From Candidatus Gastranaerophilales bacterium (GTDB taxonomy: Bacteria; Cyanobacteriota; Vampirovibrionia; Gastranaerophilales; Gastranaerophilaceae), in assembly GCA_944322675.1 (NCBI GenBank), contig CALUPO010000006.1, forward strand, positions 59,394 to 123,393: a stretch of 64,000 nt of DNA. Direction: 5' to 3'. Below the pieces are notes generated by a model that did not search any database, had not been told where the DNA came from, and was given only the letters and a program-made list of their open reading frames with translations. The position numbers and the translations under genes were made by a program. Of the stretch, positions 55,457 through 64,000 are shown one piece after another; the first letter of the stretch is position 1, and each line of letters begins with the position of its first letter.

Positions 55457-56932
55457 TTAACTACTTTCTTTACAAATTTCTACACCATTTATATGAGGAC
55501 TTTTAGTTTTAAATTCATTTATTGCCTTTGAAGCAATTTTAACAGAATTTATTGTTGCATTACCGCCAACACAACCACCTTCACAACACATTACTTCAAC
55601 TAAATTGCCTTCCTCACATTTTCCATCCTTAGCCCATTTTTTTAATTGTTTAATAGTATCCTTATTTAAACCATTAACACAGGTAGGCTTAACACAGTCA
55701 CTATTTTTTGAAGCATCTTTAACGGCATTTGCAACACCTGTTGTAACACCAAATCCTCGCCCTTGTTTTGAGCTTTCAATATCAAATTTTTCTTCTTCAC
55801 AATTAAGTATTTCTATTTTACGTGCTACAAATAATGCACCCAATTCCTCAAAATTCATTAAATAATCGACATTAGGATCCTCTTCAACCTCAACACGTTT
55901 TGCAACACAAGGACTAATAAATACAAGTTTTGCATTTGGTTCTTTTTTTCTAGCTATTTGCCCAATATAAGCCATTGGAGTTAAAGTATCAGATACAAAA
56001 GGCTTTATTTCATTTAAATGTTTTTTAATAAGCTGATTATACCCTGCACAACAAGATGTTGTCATAAATGGTTCATTTTTTTTCATACGTTCCTCAAACT
56101 CACAAGCTTCATTTTTTGTTGTTACATCCGCACCTTGAGCCACTTCATATACATCATAAAATCCTGCTTTTTTAATAGCCGTTTTTAATTGATATATATT
56201 TCCAGGGAATTGCCCAACAATTGATGGAGCTATTAAAGCAATCACTTTTTCTCCGTTTTTAATATGTTTTAAAATATCAATAACCTGGCTTTTTTCATGA
56301 ACAGCCCCAAAAGGACAAGCAGAAACACATTTACCACAAGAAATGCAAGCATCAAAGTCAATTCTTGCAAGACCATTTTCACCTTTGGCTATAGCACCTA
56401 CAGGACATGCATCTTCACATGGAACTGTTATTTTAACTATTGCATTATATGGACATACCTGCATACATTGCTTACAATTTTTACATTTTGTACCATCAAT
56501 AACAGATTTTCCATCAACAATACTTATAGCTCCAAACTTACAAACACTTTGACAAGGACGAGCAACACAACCTTGACATAAATCTGTAACATAAATACGA
56601 CTTGGCACACAACCTTTGCAAGCTGCATCAAGAACAGTTAATGGATTTTTTTCAGGTTTTTCCCTTTCTAATGCTTTTTTTGCATACTCTGATAATAAAA
56701 CAGTTTCATCATGTTCTTCAATTGAAAATCCCAATTCCGCAATTGCTCTATCTTTTAAAATAGCTCGTTCTTTATATATACAGCACCGGTAGGGAACTTG
56801 AGAGCCTTTTGGACGCATCTGATATGGAATAAGCCTTGTATTTCTTTCATAATCATCCGAAAAAAAAGCTTCAATTATTTTTATTAAAATTTGTTTTTTT
56901 AAATGAACTGCTTGACTATTATTATTTCTCAT
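55457..56932 (-). CDS. [FeFe] hydrogenase, group-B-like
   Basis: Probably catalyses H2 evolution or uptake in the cytoplasm. It is 491 residues. An N-terminal region with CQGCVARPCQSVC (119-131), CKNCKQCMQVCP (150-161) and CISCGKCVSACP (196-207) supplies three or more [4Fe-4S] clusters. The H-cluster motifs are L1 TTSCCAGYN (291-299), L2 SPCVAKRVE (340-348) and L3 VMCCEGGCVGGNA (about 455-467). L1 has AGY where group A hydrogenases have PAW/PGW, which is the group B style. There is no NADH-binding domain. It overlaps the upstream [2Fe-2S] gene by 11 nt. Maturases are not in the window. Confidence 0.88.
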   Translation of the reverse strand: MRNNNSQAVHLKKQILIKIIEAFFSDDYERNTRLIPYQMRPKGSQVPYRCCIYKERAILKDRAIAELGFSIEEHDETVLLSEYAKKALEREKPEKNPLTVLDAACKGCVPSRIYVTDLCQGCVARPCQSVCKFGAISIVDGKSVIDGTKCKNCKQCMQVCPYNAIVKITVPCEDACPVGAIAKGENGLARIDFDACISCGKCVSACPFGAVHEKSQVIDILKHIKNGEKVIALIAPSIVGQFPGNIYQLKTAIKKAGFYDVYEVAQGADVTTKNEACEFEERMKKNEPFMTTSCCAGYNQLIKKHLNEIKPFVSDTLTPMAYIGQIARKKEPNAKLVFISPCVAKRVEVEEDPNVDYLMNFEELGALFVARKIEILNCEEEKFDIESSKQGRGFGVTTGVANAVKDASKNSDCVKPTCVNGLNKDTIKQLKKWAKDGKCEEGNLVEVMCCEGGCVGGNATINSVKIASKAINEFKTKSPHINGVEICKESS

Positions 56933-57188
56933 TATTACCTATAATTCCCTCAATAACTTTTAAAACTTTTTCAACTGTAGCCTGACTAACAACTTCATTA
57001 TTAACCTTAACATAAGGAGCTTGAGAATATTCACAATCTTGAGAACATAGCCCCAAACATGGTTTTCCTGACACCTCTACTTTATTATTATAACGCTTAG
57101 GAATCAATTCTATCAACTCCTGCAAATGAGATGACCCCATTACAAAACATGTTGTTCCCAAACATATTTCAACTTGTATTTTTTCCAT
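56922..57188 (-). CDS. Thioredoxin-fold [2Fe-2S] protein (NuoE C-terminal-domain-like)
   Basis: 88 residues equal to the ferredoxin half of NuoE/HydC. The four cluster cysteines are in CLGTTCFVMG (Cys9 and Cys14) and in PCLGLCSQDC, with the family order C-x4-C ... C-x3-C. The helical N-terminal half of NuoE is missing, so it may be a stand-alone electron carrier to the hydrogenase. It overlaps the hydrogenase gene by 11 nt and follows rex by 42 nt. Confidence 0.9.
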   Translation of the reverse strand: MEKIQVEICLGTTCFVMGSSHLQELIELIPKRYNNKVEVSGKPCLGLCSQDCEYSQAPYVKVNNEVVSQATVEKVLKVIEGIIGNNEK

Positions 57189-57230
57189 TCTTTATAATTC
57201 CTCATGTTTAATTATACTACAATTTTTTAT

Positions 57231-57848
57231 TTAATTATGATTTAAAGTAAAATGCAAAAAATTGCCAATTAAATTTTCATTCCACACAATAACATCACTT
57301 GGCACCTTTAAAACCGTAGGTGTGAAATTCCATATATATTTTATATTACTCTTAATCAAAAAATCAGCCGTTTCCTGTGCATAAGCTCTTGGAACAGTTA
57401 AAATTGCTATTTCCACATTTAATTTTTTTGCTAAATCAGGAAGTTTTTCAACATCAAAAACTTTTTTAAAATTGACAACAACATCAACCTTTGATTTGTC
57501 AATATCAAACAATGCCATTATATTTAAGCCATAATCTTTAAAATTTGTATATTTGGCCAAAGCCATTCCAAGATTACCTGCTCCTATAATAAAAGCATTT
57601 TTTGGATTTTCAAAACCCAACATCTTTTCAATAGATTTTTTAAGACATTTTACTTCGTATCCAACCTTGCATTTTCCTGTATTATTTAAAAGTTTAATAT
57701 CTTTTCTAACTTGCGAATCATCAATATTTAAAAGTTTAGCAATCTGAGGAGATGAAATAAACTCAATATTTTTTTCAATGTAATCAAAAAGTATGTAATG
57801 ATATAATGTTAAACGCTTTATTACCTTATCCGTTAATTGTATTTTCAC
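57231..57848 (-). CDS. rex: Redox-sensing transcriptional repressor Rex
   Basis: NADH/NAD+-responsive repressor of fermentation genes. It is 205 residues. The winged-helix domain (1-80) has SSPQIAKLLNIDDSQVRKDI, and the Rossmann domain has AFIIGAGNLGMALAKY and ending helices typical of the domain-swapped dimer. The start is GTG with a GGAG about 5 nt upstream; an ATG one base away is out of frame. A single half-site TTGTGA lies just upstream, but no complete TTGTGA-N6-TCACAA operator is visible. It heads rex, 2Fe-2S, hydrogenase and hydrolase. Confidence 0.95.
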   Translation of the reverse strand: MKIQLTDKVIKRLTLYHYILFDYIEKNIEFISSPQIAKLLNIDDSQVRKDIKLLNNTGKCKVGYEVKCLKKSIEKMLGFENPKNAFIIGAGNLGMALAKYTNFKDYGLNIMALFDIDKSKVDVVVNFKKVFDVEKLPDLAKKLNVEIAILTVPRAYAQETADFLIKSNIKYIWNFTPTVLKVPSDVIVWNENLIGNFLHFTLNHN

Positions 57849-57939
57849 ATTGACTCCATTGTTATTGTGATTTATTTCCCTATTTAATATTTAAACAAAG
57901 AAACAACAACTTGTCAATTAAAACTAAATCTAAAATATT

Positions 57940-59727
57940 TTATATAACTATCTTTGGCTTAATTCGATACCGTTTCCAGGGAAATATGTACCCATCTTTT
58001 TCGGCATTTTTCTTTTCCAATTGAAAATTAATTTTTCTTATTTCAGATTCTCTATTCTTAATATCTAAATTTAATTGCTCTATACTTTGAACTTTTTTTT
58101 CAGAAATAGATTTCTTAATATTTTCTAATTTATTTATAGCATTCTTTTTGTTTTTTATAAGTTTTTTTAACTTCTCCACTTCTTTACTTAAAAAGTCATA
58201 ATCACCTTTTAATTTATTATCACTTTCAATAAATGTAAGCAAACCATAATTACCATTGCTATTTATTACTAAATTACAATTTAATAACGATTCTTTATTT
58301 TTATTTGTATTATTATAGATAAATATAGTATAAGTTTTATTTTGGTATTTTCCTCTATCACTAGGATTTAAAGCAATAATATATGAATTTTTATTTTTGG
58401 GGTTATAATAACTAATTGGTCCTTTTTTTGATAAACGAGATATTTTTTTATTTAATAATATATCAATATCATTTTTTATAGTTTCAACATAATCTTTTAA
58501 ATCATTTAATTCTTTTGCACCATAAATAATTTTTGTTCCTTCATAAATAGGATTTCTTTGTAAAAAACGGTGAGCAAGGTGAAGTAAAGTTGCATAGTTT
58601 TTCTGACCACATAATTTAGATATAGTCTTAAAATATATATCTAATGCCGCTTGAGCTCTCTTATCAACTTTCACATTAGCTTCCGGCTCATCTTTATGTG
58701 CACTATAAAACACAAAATTTTCATCTTCTTCTTTAATACTACTATTTCTTCTTCCAACTTCATCTGAACTTTTATCCAAAAAACTACTTTTAATTCTTTC
58801 ATATGTAATATCATTTTCATCAAAAATAAGTTTTTCTTTTGAAATTACAGGCAAGTTTCTTTTTGCATCATTTGGAATAGATTGCAATCTCAAAGCTAAA
58901 TTTTCCTTTTGATTTTCATTTTCACACTTAAAATAATCATTTAATAAATTTAAAGTTTCTGATACAAATTTATAAGACTTCATAAAATAATAAGCTTCTT
59001 CATAACTTGCATCGCCTATATAGGCATCTCCAACCGAATCACCAATTGTATAATACATACTTTTATCATTTTTAAGCCCATCTATAACTAACTCATTTCG
59101 TCTAAAATCTATTGAAACATTTCCCTGTTCTAATACCTGTTTTTTGGAAAACAATTTATCATATGCTACATCTAAATATTTTTTAATTTTTTTATATTTT
59201 TCTTTTATAATATTACATTTATCTTCATCATCAAACCTTCCTCTTGAAATATTTGTTAAAATAGCTTTATATAGCTTACAAGCATAATCTTTTGTATCAA
59301 ATTTAGAGCCATCTTCATTAAATGTATCTAGTTTTAAAGCATAAATTTCTACACAATTTTTTATAAGTTTATAATCCTTATTATTACTTTCAACATTGTT
59401 TTGAGAATTTAAATAACTATTTAAAACATTATAAGAACTTTCATACATAGCATCTATATCTTTAATAGCATTTTCCTTATGAAATAAGGACCTAACATAT
59501 CGAACCCCTTTTTGCAATAAACCTACATAACAATTATAATTAATAATACCCATTTTTTTATATTCAGCCTTTTCTGAATATAATTTCAAATTAGTTACCA
59601 GATCCTTTGGTCTATCAATAGAAGTAATTTTTACACCAAATGAAACGTTGTTATTATTTTTTTTAAATAAATTTTTTCTACCAGCTAAATATATATTATT
59701 ACCTTGTTTTAAGTTTTCAATTTTCAT
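57940..59727 (-). CDS. Large MKI-FG protein of unknown function with C-terminal coiled coil
   Basis: 595 residues. It starts MKIENLKQGNNIYLAGRKN and reaches NNVSFGVKI at about residue 27, the MKI-FG signature. The middle is charged and helical with SIKEEDENFVFYSAHKDEPE, AALDIYFKTISKLCGQ and LLHLAHRFLQRNPIYEG. A basic coiled coil (about 515-580) ends near GYIFPWKRYRIKPKIVI. There is no membrane helix or signal peptide. AAAGG lies about 10 nt upstream. Divergent from proS. No function assigned; similarity to nucleotide- or lipid-binding families is not evident. Confidence 0.8.
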   Translation of the reverse strand: MKIENLKQGNNIYLAGRKNLFKKNNNNVSFGVKITSIDRPKDLVTNLKLYSEKAEYKKMGIINYNCYVGLLQKGVRYVRSLFHKENAIKDIDAMYESSYNVLNSYLNSQNNVESNNKDYKLIKNCVEIYALKLDTFNEDGSKFDTKDYACKLYKAILTNISRGRFDDEDKCNIIKEKYKKIKKYLDVAYDKLFSKKQVLEQGNVSIDFRRNELVIDGLKNDKSMYYTIGDSVGDAYIGDASYEEAYYFMKSYKFVSETLNLLNDYFKCENENQKENLALRLQSIPNDAKRNLPVISKEKLIFDENDITYERIKSSFLDKSSDEVGRRNSSIKEEDENFVFYSAHKDEPEANVKVDKRAQAALDIYFKTISKLCGQKNYATLLHLAHRFLQRNPIYEGTKIIYGAKELNDLKDYVETIKNDIDILLNKKISRLSKKGPISYYNPKNKNSYIIALNPSDRGKYQNKTYTIFIYNNTNKNKESLLNCNLVINSNGNYGLLTFIESDNKLKGDYDFLSKEVEKLKKLIKNKKNAINKLENIKKSISEKKVQSIEQLNLDIKNRESEIRKINFQLEKKNAEKDGYIFPWKRYRIKPKIVI

Positions 59728-59887
59728 ACTACATAACCTTTAAATTTAACATTTACAATAATAGCATGAAAAAAACATTTTTATAACTACAAATTTAACA
59801 TATTTTTACAATTATATTTTTCATACCTTAACTTTTTGTGATAAAATTTTTACATAAGAATAATAAAAACTGGAGAAGCTATAAATT

Positions 59888-61630
59888 ATGAAAATGTCAC
59901 AAATGTTTGTTGAAACCTTACGTGAATTTCCACAGGATGCTGAAATAATGAGTCATAAATTGCTGGTAAAAGCAGGTTTTATAAGAAGACTTACAAATGG
60001 TGTTTATATTTACTTGCCATTAATGTTTCGTGTTTTACAAAAAATTGAAACCATTGTTCGTCAAGAAATGGACTCATCAGGTGCTCAAGAGCTTTTGATG
60101 CCTTTTGTGCAGCCAAAAGAACTATGGGAACAATCAGGCCGCTGGGATGTATACGGTAAAGAACTTATGCGATTAAAAGATAGGCATAATCGTGAATTAT
60201 GCTTAGGTCCAACACATGAAGAAATAATAACATTTGTGGCTCGCGAAGGAATACGTTCATATAAACAATTGCCTGTCAATTTATACCAGATTCAATCAAA
60301 ATTTCGTGATGAAATAAGGCCACGATTTGGACTTCTTAGAGGACGTGAATTTATAATGAAAGATGCATATAGTTTTGCTACAAATCAAAAAGATATGGAA
60401 AAAGAGTATGAAAAAATGGCTCAAACCTATACTCGAATATTTAAAAGATGTGGACTTGAAACAAAAATGGTGCAATCTGATTCAGGTGCTATTGGAGGAG
60501 CTGTTTCACATGAATTTATGGTTTTGCTAAATAATGACGGAAATGTAAATGCCGGTGAAAATGATGTCTTTTATTGTGAAAATTGTGACTATCAAGCAAA
60601 TTCAAACCATGCTACTTCAATACTTCCAAATTGCGAAACAGATGGGGCTTTTGAAAAATTTGAAAAAGTTCACACTCCAAATGTAAAAACCATTACTCAG
60701 CTTGAAGAATTTTTCAAAAGCCCCGCTTCCATAATGCTTAAAACCATCGCATATATCGTTGATAAAAATATGGTTTTGGCGTGTATCCGTGCTGATAGAG
60801 ATATTGAAGAAACAAAGTTAAAAAATTATTTTAATGCAAACGATATTCGATTAGCCAGTGAAGATGAAATAATTGAATTTATGCTAAATAATAATATAAA
60901 TTCAAAAAGCGGATTTATTTCACCATATAACTTAGAAGACAAAATTCAAATTGTTGCCGATAATTCAGTTAAAACACTGAAAAATTTCATAATGGGAGCA
61001 AATGAAACAGATTATCACTATGTGGGAGCAAACCTTAAAGAACATTTGCCAAATTTAAAATATACAGATATATGTCTGGTAAAAACAGATGATATTTGTA
61101 TTGAATGCGGCGGTAAACTAAAAGTGACAAAAGGAATTGAAGTTGGCAACATTTTTCAGCTTGGCACAAAATATTCATCAGCTATGAATGCAACATACAC
61201 CGACGAAAATGGAAAAAATAAACCGTTTATTATGGGATGTTATGGTATTGGTATTTCAAGAACGGCTGCATCGGCTGTTGAAGTTTATAATGACGAATAT
61301 GGTATAAAATGGCCTGTTTCAATAGCTCCATATCATGTTTGTATAGTGCCTGTTAATATAAAAGATGAAAAACAAATGGAAATATCATCATATTTGTATC
61401 AAAAATTACTTGAAAATAATATTGAAGTTGTTTTTGATGACCGTGATGAACGTGCAGGTGTAAAATTTAAAGATGCTGATTTAATTGGTTATCCTCTTCG
61501 TATAAATGCAGGTAAAACGGTTAATAAAGGACTTGTTGAATTAAAATATAGACATACGGGTGAAGTTATTAAAATGACACCTGATGAAACAATAACGGAA
61601 GTTATAAATTATGTTAAATCAAGAATATAG
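59888..61630 (+). CDS. proS: Prolyl-tRNA synthetase
   Basis: Charges tRNA-Pro. It is 580 residues, of the bacterial type with an editing domain inserted between class II motifs 2 and 3. Motif 1 and 2 regions (MRLKDRHNRELCLGPTHEE, and FRDEIRPRFGLLRGREFIMKD) and motif 3 (MGCYGIGISRTAAS) are present, as is the INS/YbaK editing domain (about 230-390). The anticodon-binding domain closes the protein (YHVCIVPVN). GGAG is 12 nt from the ATG. The last 20 nt overlap the gatD-like gene. Confidence 0.97.
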   Translation: MKMSQMFVETLREFPQDAEIMSHKLLVKAGFIRRLTNGVYIYLPLMFRVLQKIETIVRQEMDSSGAQELLMPFVQPKELWEQSGRWDVYGKELMRLKDRHNRELCLGPTHEEIITFVAREGIRSYKQLPVNLYQIQSKFRDEIRPRFGLLRGREFIMKDAYSFATNQKDMEKEYEKMAQTYTRIFKRCGLETKMVQSDSGAIGGAVSHEFMVLLNNDGNVNAGENDVFYCENCDYQANSNHATSILPNCETDGAFEKFEKVHTPNVKTITQLEEFFKSPASIMLKTIAYIVDKNMVLACIRADRDIEETKLKNYFNANDIRLASEDEIIEFMLNNNINSKSGFISPYNLEDKIQIVADNSVKTLKNFIMGANETDYHYVGANLKEHLPNLKYTDICLVKTDDICIECGGKLKVTKGIEVGNIFQLGTKYSSAMNATYTDENGKNKPFIMGCYGIGISRTAASAVEVYNDEYGIKWPVSIAPYHVCIVPVNIKDEKQMEISSYLYQKLLENNIEVVFDDRDERAGVKFKDADLIGYPLRINAGKTVNKGLVELKYRHTGEVIKMTPDETITEVINYVKSRI

Positions 61631-62363
61631 CATAAAAATTGCTCATTTATACCCTAATTTATTAAATATTTACGGTGATTTGGGAAATATTATTGCATTA
61701 AGAAAAAGACTTCAAGATAGAAATATAACCTGTAGCATCATAAATTTTAACATTAATGATGATCCTTATGAAAAAATAAATGATTGTAATATATTTTTTA
61801 TAGGAGGCGGTCAGGATATTCAACAAAATGAAGTGGCAAATGATTTAAAAAAACACAAAAATTTTTTTAACCAAAAAGCAAATGAAGGCAATGTTTTTCT
61901 TGGCATTTGCGGCGGATATCAACTTATGGGTGAATATTATAAACCACATAATATGGATAAACAAGAGGGGTTAGGTCTTTTGGATGTTTATACTGTTGCT
62001 TCATCAAAGAGATTTATTGGTAATGTTTCGGTAAAAATAAAAAATGATTTATATAATGGAACTCTTGTCGGATTTGAAAATCATAGTGGCTTAACATATT
62101 TTACATCTCAAAATACAAAAGCAATAGGGGATATAATTGTCGGGAATGGAAATAATGGTGAAGATAAATTAGAAGGGGCATATAAAAATAATGTTTTTGG
62201 TACATACTTGCATGGCAGTTTTTTACCTAAAAATCCGGAATTTACCGATTATTTAATATCAAAAGCTTTAAAAACTAAATATGATGAAGAAATATTATTA
62301 AATCCACTTGATGACAAAATTGAAAATATGACTCATAATAGCCTTTATAAAAAAAATTATTAA
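61611..62363 (+). CDS. gatD: GatD-like glutamine amidotransferase (CobB/CobQ type)
   Basis: Glutaminase subunit that supplies ammonia to MurT for lipid II amidation in many Gram-positives. It is 250 residues. The opening KIAHLYPNLLNIYGDLGN, the nucleophile Cys100 in LGICGGYQLMG and the catalytic His in TYLHGSFLPKNP are diagnostic of the GatD/CobQ class I fold. No MurT ligase neighbour is present; it overlaps proS by 20 nt instead. The symbol is by similarity only. A peptidoglycan role is inferred. Confidence 0.85.
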   Translation: MLNQEYSIKIAHLYPNLLNIYGDLGNIIALRKRLQDRNITCSIINFNINDDPYEKINDCNIFFIGGGQDIQQNEVANDLKKHKNFFNQKANEGNVFLGICGGYQLMGEYYKPHNMDKQEGLGLLDVYTVASSKRFIGNVSVKIKNDLYNGTLVGFENHSGLTYFTSQNTKAIGDIIVGNGNNGEDKLEGAYKNNVFGTYLHGSFLPKNPEFTDYLISKALKTKYDEEILLNPLDDKIENMTHNSLYKKNY

Positions 62364-62393
62364 TAATTAATTGTAAAAATTTGTAAAAAATCC

Positions 62394-62420
62394 TAAAGTT
62401 AAATATAATATTGCCGTTAA
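62394..62420 (+). promoter_or_regulatory. Sigma-28 (FliA)-like promoter of the MGID gene
   Basis: TAAAGTTA (62394-62401), an 11-nt spacer and GCCGTTAA (62413-62420). This is one mismatch in each eight-base half of the FliA consensus with exact spacing. The ATG is 34 nt beyond the -10. A TATAGT further on lacks a matching -35. Confidence 0.6.
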
Positions 62421-62453
62421 ATAAGATAGTATAGTAAATTATTAGGTGTAAAA

Positions 62454-64000
62454 ATGGGTATTGATAGCGTTAATTTAAGTACAAGAACTGGATTAGGAAG
62501 TATATATAACCAGTGGAAATATGCAATAAATAATAAAAAAACGACAGATAATTTTAAGACTTATCTTCTTTCAAGTCAAGAACATTTGAACCAGCTTGAA
62601 TGTTTATTTACTGATTATGGTCATGTTGATGAAAGTTATGGTGATACATTTGTAAAAGAATCAATTGTTGAATTAAGTGATGGCAGATTGTTATGTATGG
62701 ATCCAAATGAAGCAAAAGCATACATTTTGGATTTAAATAGTGTTAATTCAAGTTCACAACAATATAACCTCACCGTAATTCAGCCTGAAGACACATCGGT
62801 TAGTTTTTCAGAACAAATAACAAATTTAATTAATAAAATAACAACATATTTAGGTGCTGATAGCATAACAAACACAAAAGACGGAACAAAAATCGATTCA
62901 AGTTTGATTACAGGTCTTTTAAGCGGTGAAACCAAAACCAATTATTGTGATGAAATGGGAATAGTTGACACATCTGAAACAGATAACACATATACATCAG
63001 GTGCTTTAAAACTTGTGTCTGCAAAAGGAATAACCGACATAACATCAGATAGTGACGAATATGATTATTATAAATATGCACTTGCAGCCCAGGGTGTTGA
63101 AATTGAATCTAATGGTACAGTTTTTGTAAGCGGTTCAACAGCATTTATTACAAATTTAAACAACACAATAAATGACATAAGCAAAATCATAAATAAAGGT
63201 TCAACAGCAACTGACCAGGACAAATTAAATTTGTTGCAAACAATTAGAAAAATGTCAACAATAGAATACGAACTTTTGGAAAAAATGAATCCAGGTTTTA
63301 CACAGGCATTAAATACATTTATAGGTGATTTTCAAAGCCGGACATATCTTGACCGCAACGGCAATCAATCAGGTATGGACACAACAATAAGTTATGAAAC
63401 AGTTATGCAGGAAAAATTAAACGGTATGGGAGATTGGACAACATACCTTAGTGCTTCGGACCGTGCTATAATTGATAACTATTTAAAAACAAATCCAAAT
63501 ACATCACTTGACGATATTAAATCAAATCCTTCGTTAGTCGAAAATATTGATTCTAATAAAATAAACGCTGCAACAGCTGCAATTAGCCAAACATCAACTG
63601 CTTATAAATCAATGGAAACTGCCATAAGCAACACTGTTACATATGGGGTTACAGATTTCACAATTAATGAATATAAAAATGATATTATAGAGTTTTATAA
63701 GTGGGAAACAGAGGATGGTGAACAAGTCATAAACACTAATAATAGCAAGGCCTCTCCTGATGATGTATTGGAAAAGTTTATTACAATAAGTAATCTGGCT
63801 GATGGGCCGGAAATACTTGCACGCTTGCTTGAAGATAAGCAAGTTGTTGCTGCTTTAAAACAAGCGTGTCAAGATAAAGGTACATTAAGTATGTTAGATA
63901 GAAATGGTAATAAGAGGAGTGGAGAGTTATATGACAGTACGGGAGCGAAGGGAGCGATGGAATATAATGTGGAGAATATATTGAATCATTTGGAGTATGT
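62454..64000 (+). CDS. Large MGID-type protein, 5' part only (runs off the right edge)
   Basis: An uninterrupted frame of 515 codons from the ATG at 62454 to the window edge; the C-terminus is missing. AGGTG lies 6 nt upstream. It begins MGIDSVNLSTRTGLGSIYNQW, has no signal peptide or membrane helix, and is rich in Ser, Thr, Asn and Asp like the protein at 1-1372. Later segments include MGDWTTYLSASDRAIIDNYL and LADGPEILARLLEDKQVV. Codon use shifts to G-ending codons (AAG, GCG, GAG, GTG, TTG) after about 63896. A sigma-28-like promoter precedes it. Function unknown. Confidence 0.85.
   Translation, partial: MGIDSVNLSTRTGLGSIYNQWKYAINNKKTTDNFKTYLLSSQEHLNQLECLFTDYGHVDESYGDTFVKESIVELSDGRLLCMDPNEAKAYILDLNSVNSSSQQYNLTVIQPEDTSVSFSEQITNLINKITTYLGADSITNTKDGTKIDSSLITGLLSGETKTNYCDEMGIVDTSETDNTYTSGALKLVSAKGITDITSDSDEYDYYKYALAAQGVEIESNGTVFVSGSTAFITNLNNTINDISKIINKGSTATDQDKLNLLQTIRKMSTIEYELLEKMNPGFTQALNTFIGDFQSRTYLDRNGNQSGMDTTISYETVMQEKLNGMGDWTTYLSASDRAIIDNYLKTNPNTSLDDIKSNPSLVENIDSNKINAATAAISQTSTAYKSMETAISNTVTYGVTDFTINEYKNDIIEFYKWETEDGEQVINTNNSKASPDDVLEKFITISNLADGPEILARLLEDKQVVAALKQACQDKGTLSMLDRNGNKRSGELYDSTGAKGAMEYNVENILNHLEY

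Noticed and set aside
57849..57880. Rex operator upstream of rex
   Set aside because: Only one TTGTGA half-site is present; the inverted partner TCACAA at proper spacing is missing.
1..64000. Recoded stop codons (for example UGA as Trp or Gly)
   Set aside because: Several genes end in TGA at the expected family length and no conserved protein reads through TGA.
1..64000. CRISPR arrays, insertion sequences, prophage, rRNA or tRNA genes
   Set aside because: No regularly spaced repeats, transposase or phage proteins, and no T-arm-like GGTTCRAATC sequence in any intergenic gap; a covariance-model search would be needed to be certain.

Overview
The window is AT-rich (estimated by eye at a little over 70% A+T) and densely packed with genes of a Gram-negative fermenter. 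The best match is the non-photosynthetic sister group of Cyanobacteria, i.e. Melainabacteria/Vampirovibrionia and most likely Gastranaerophilales. The reasons are inferential: an RND/TolC envelope combined with glycogen genes (glgC, phosphoglucomutase, a GH77-like protein), a Rex-linked group-B-like [FeFe] hydrogenase, no respiratory genes, several proteins carrying the N-terminal 'MKI...(V/S)FG' signature, and two large 'MGMAAS'/'MGID'-type proteins at the window edges. The standard genetic code fits throughout. I found no rRNA, tRNA, CRISPR array, IS element or prophage.

Layout. 1-1372: 5' part of a large minus-strand protein. 1537-8236: ispE and a tolC-acrB-acrA efflux set. 8372-16418: thioredoxin-like lipoprotein, glgC, parvulin, mfd, queE, dnaJ-like. 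16509-24049: pheA and pgm from overlapping divergent promoters; gpsA behind two tiny membrane-protein genes; recA-metG-prfB. 24063-33096: aquaporin, folP-proA-proB, three lineage-specific membrane or hypothetical genes, ald, pyrF and a small unknown. 33425-38728: pheT, a hybrid-like histidine kinase, yidD, a histidine-phosphatase-fold protein. 38997-45539: GH77-like protein, mutS2, ROK kinase, holA. 45536-49147: etfA, etfB and a large TPR protein. 49275-54895: unknown small and medium proteins, leuA, purB and two further loci for tiny membrane proteins. 54919-57848: rex, a [2Fe-2S] protein, [FeFe] hydrogenase and an isochorismatase-like hydrolase. 57940-64000: a large MKI-FG protein, proS, a GatD-like amidotransferase and the start of a large MGID protein.

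How the genes work together. GlgC, phosphoglucomutase, the GH77-like protein and the ROK sugar kinase point to glycogen or alpha-glucan storage and use. Rex, the 2Fe-2S protein and the hydrogenase form a redox-disposal module for fermentative growth. RecA, Mfd, MutS2 and HolA are DNA maintenance; MetG, PheT, ProS and PrfB are translation.

The most unusual signals are regulatory and small-protein features. (i) Sigma-28 (FliA)-like promoter sequences precede both large edge genes. (ii) At least five genes have a sigma-70-type promoter whose -10 box ends exactly 6 nt before the ATG, predicting leaderless mRNAs. (iii) A recurring set of tiny membrane proteins includes a two-gene module present twice (one copy frameshifted) and a 46-residue peptide behind a perfect-consensus promoter. 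All annotation was done by reading the sequence; no database search was run.
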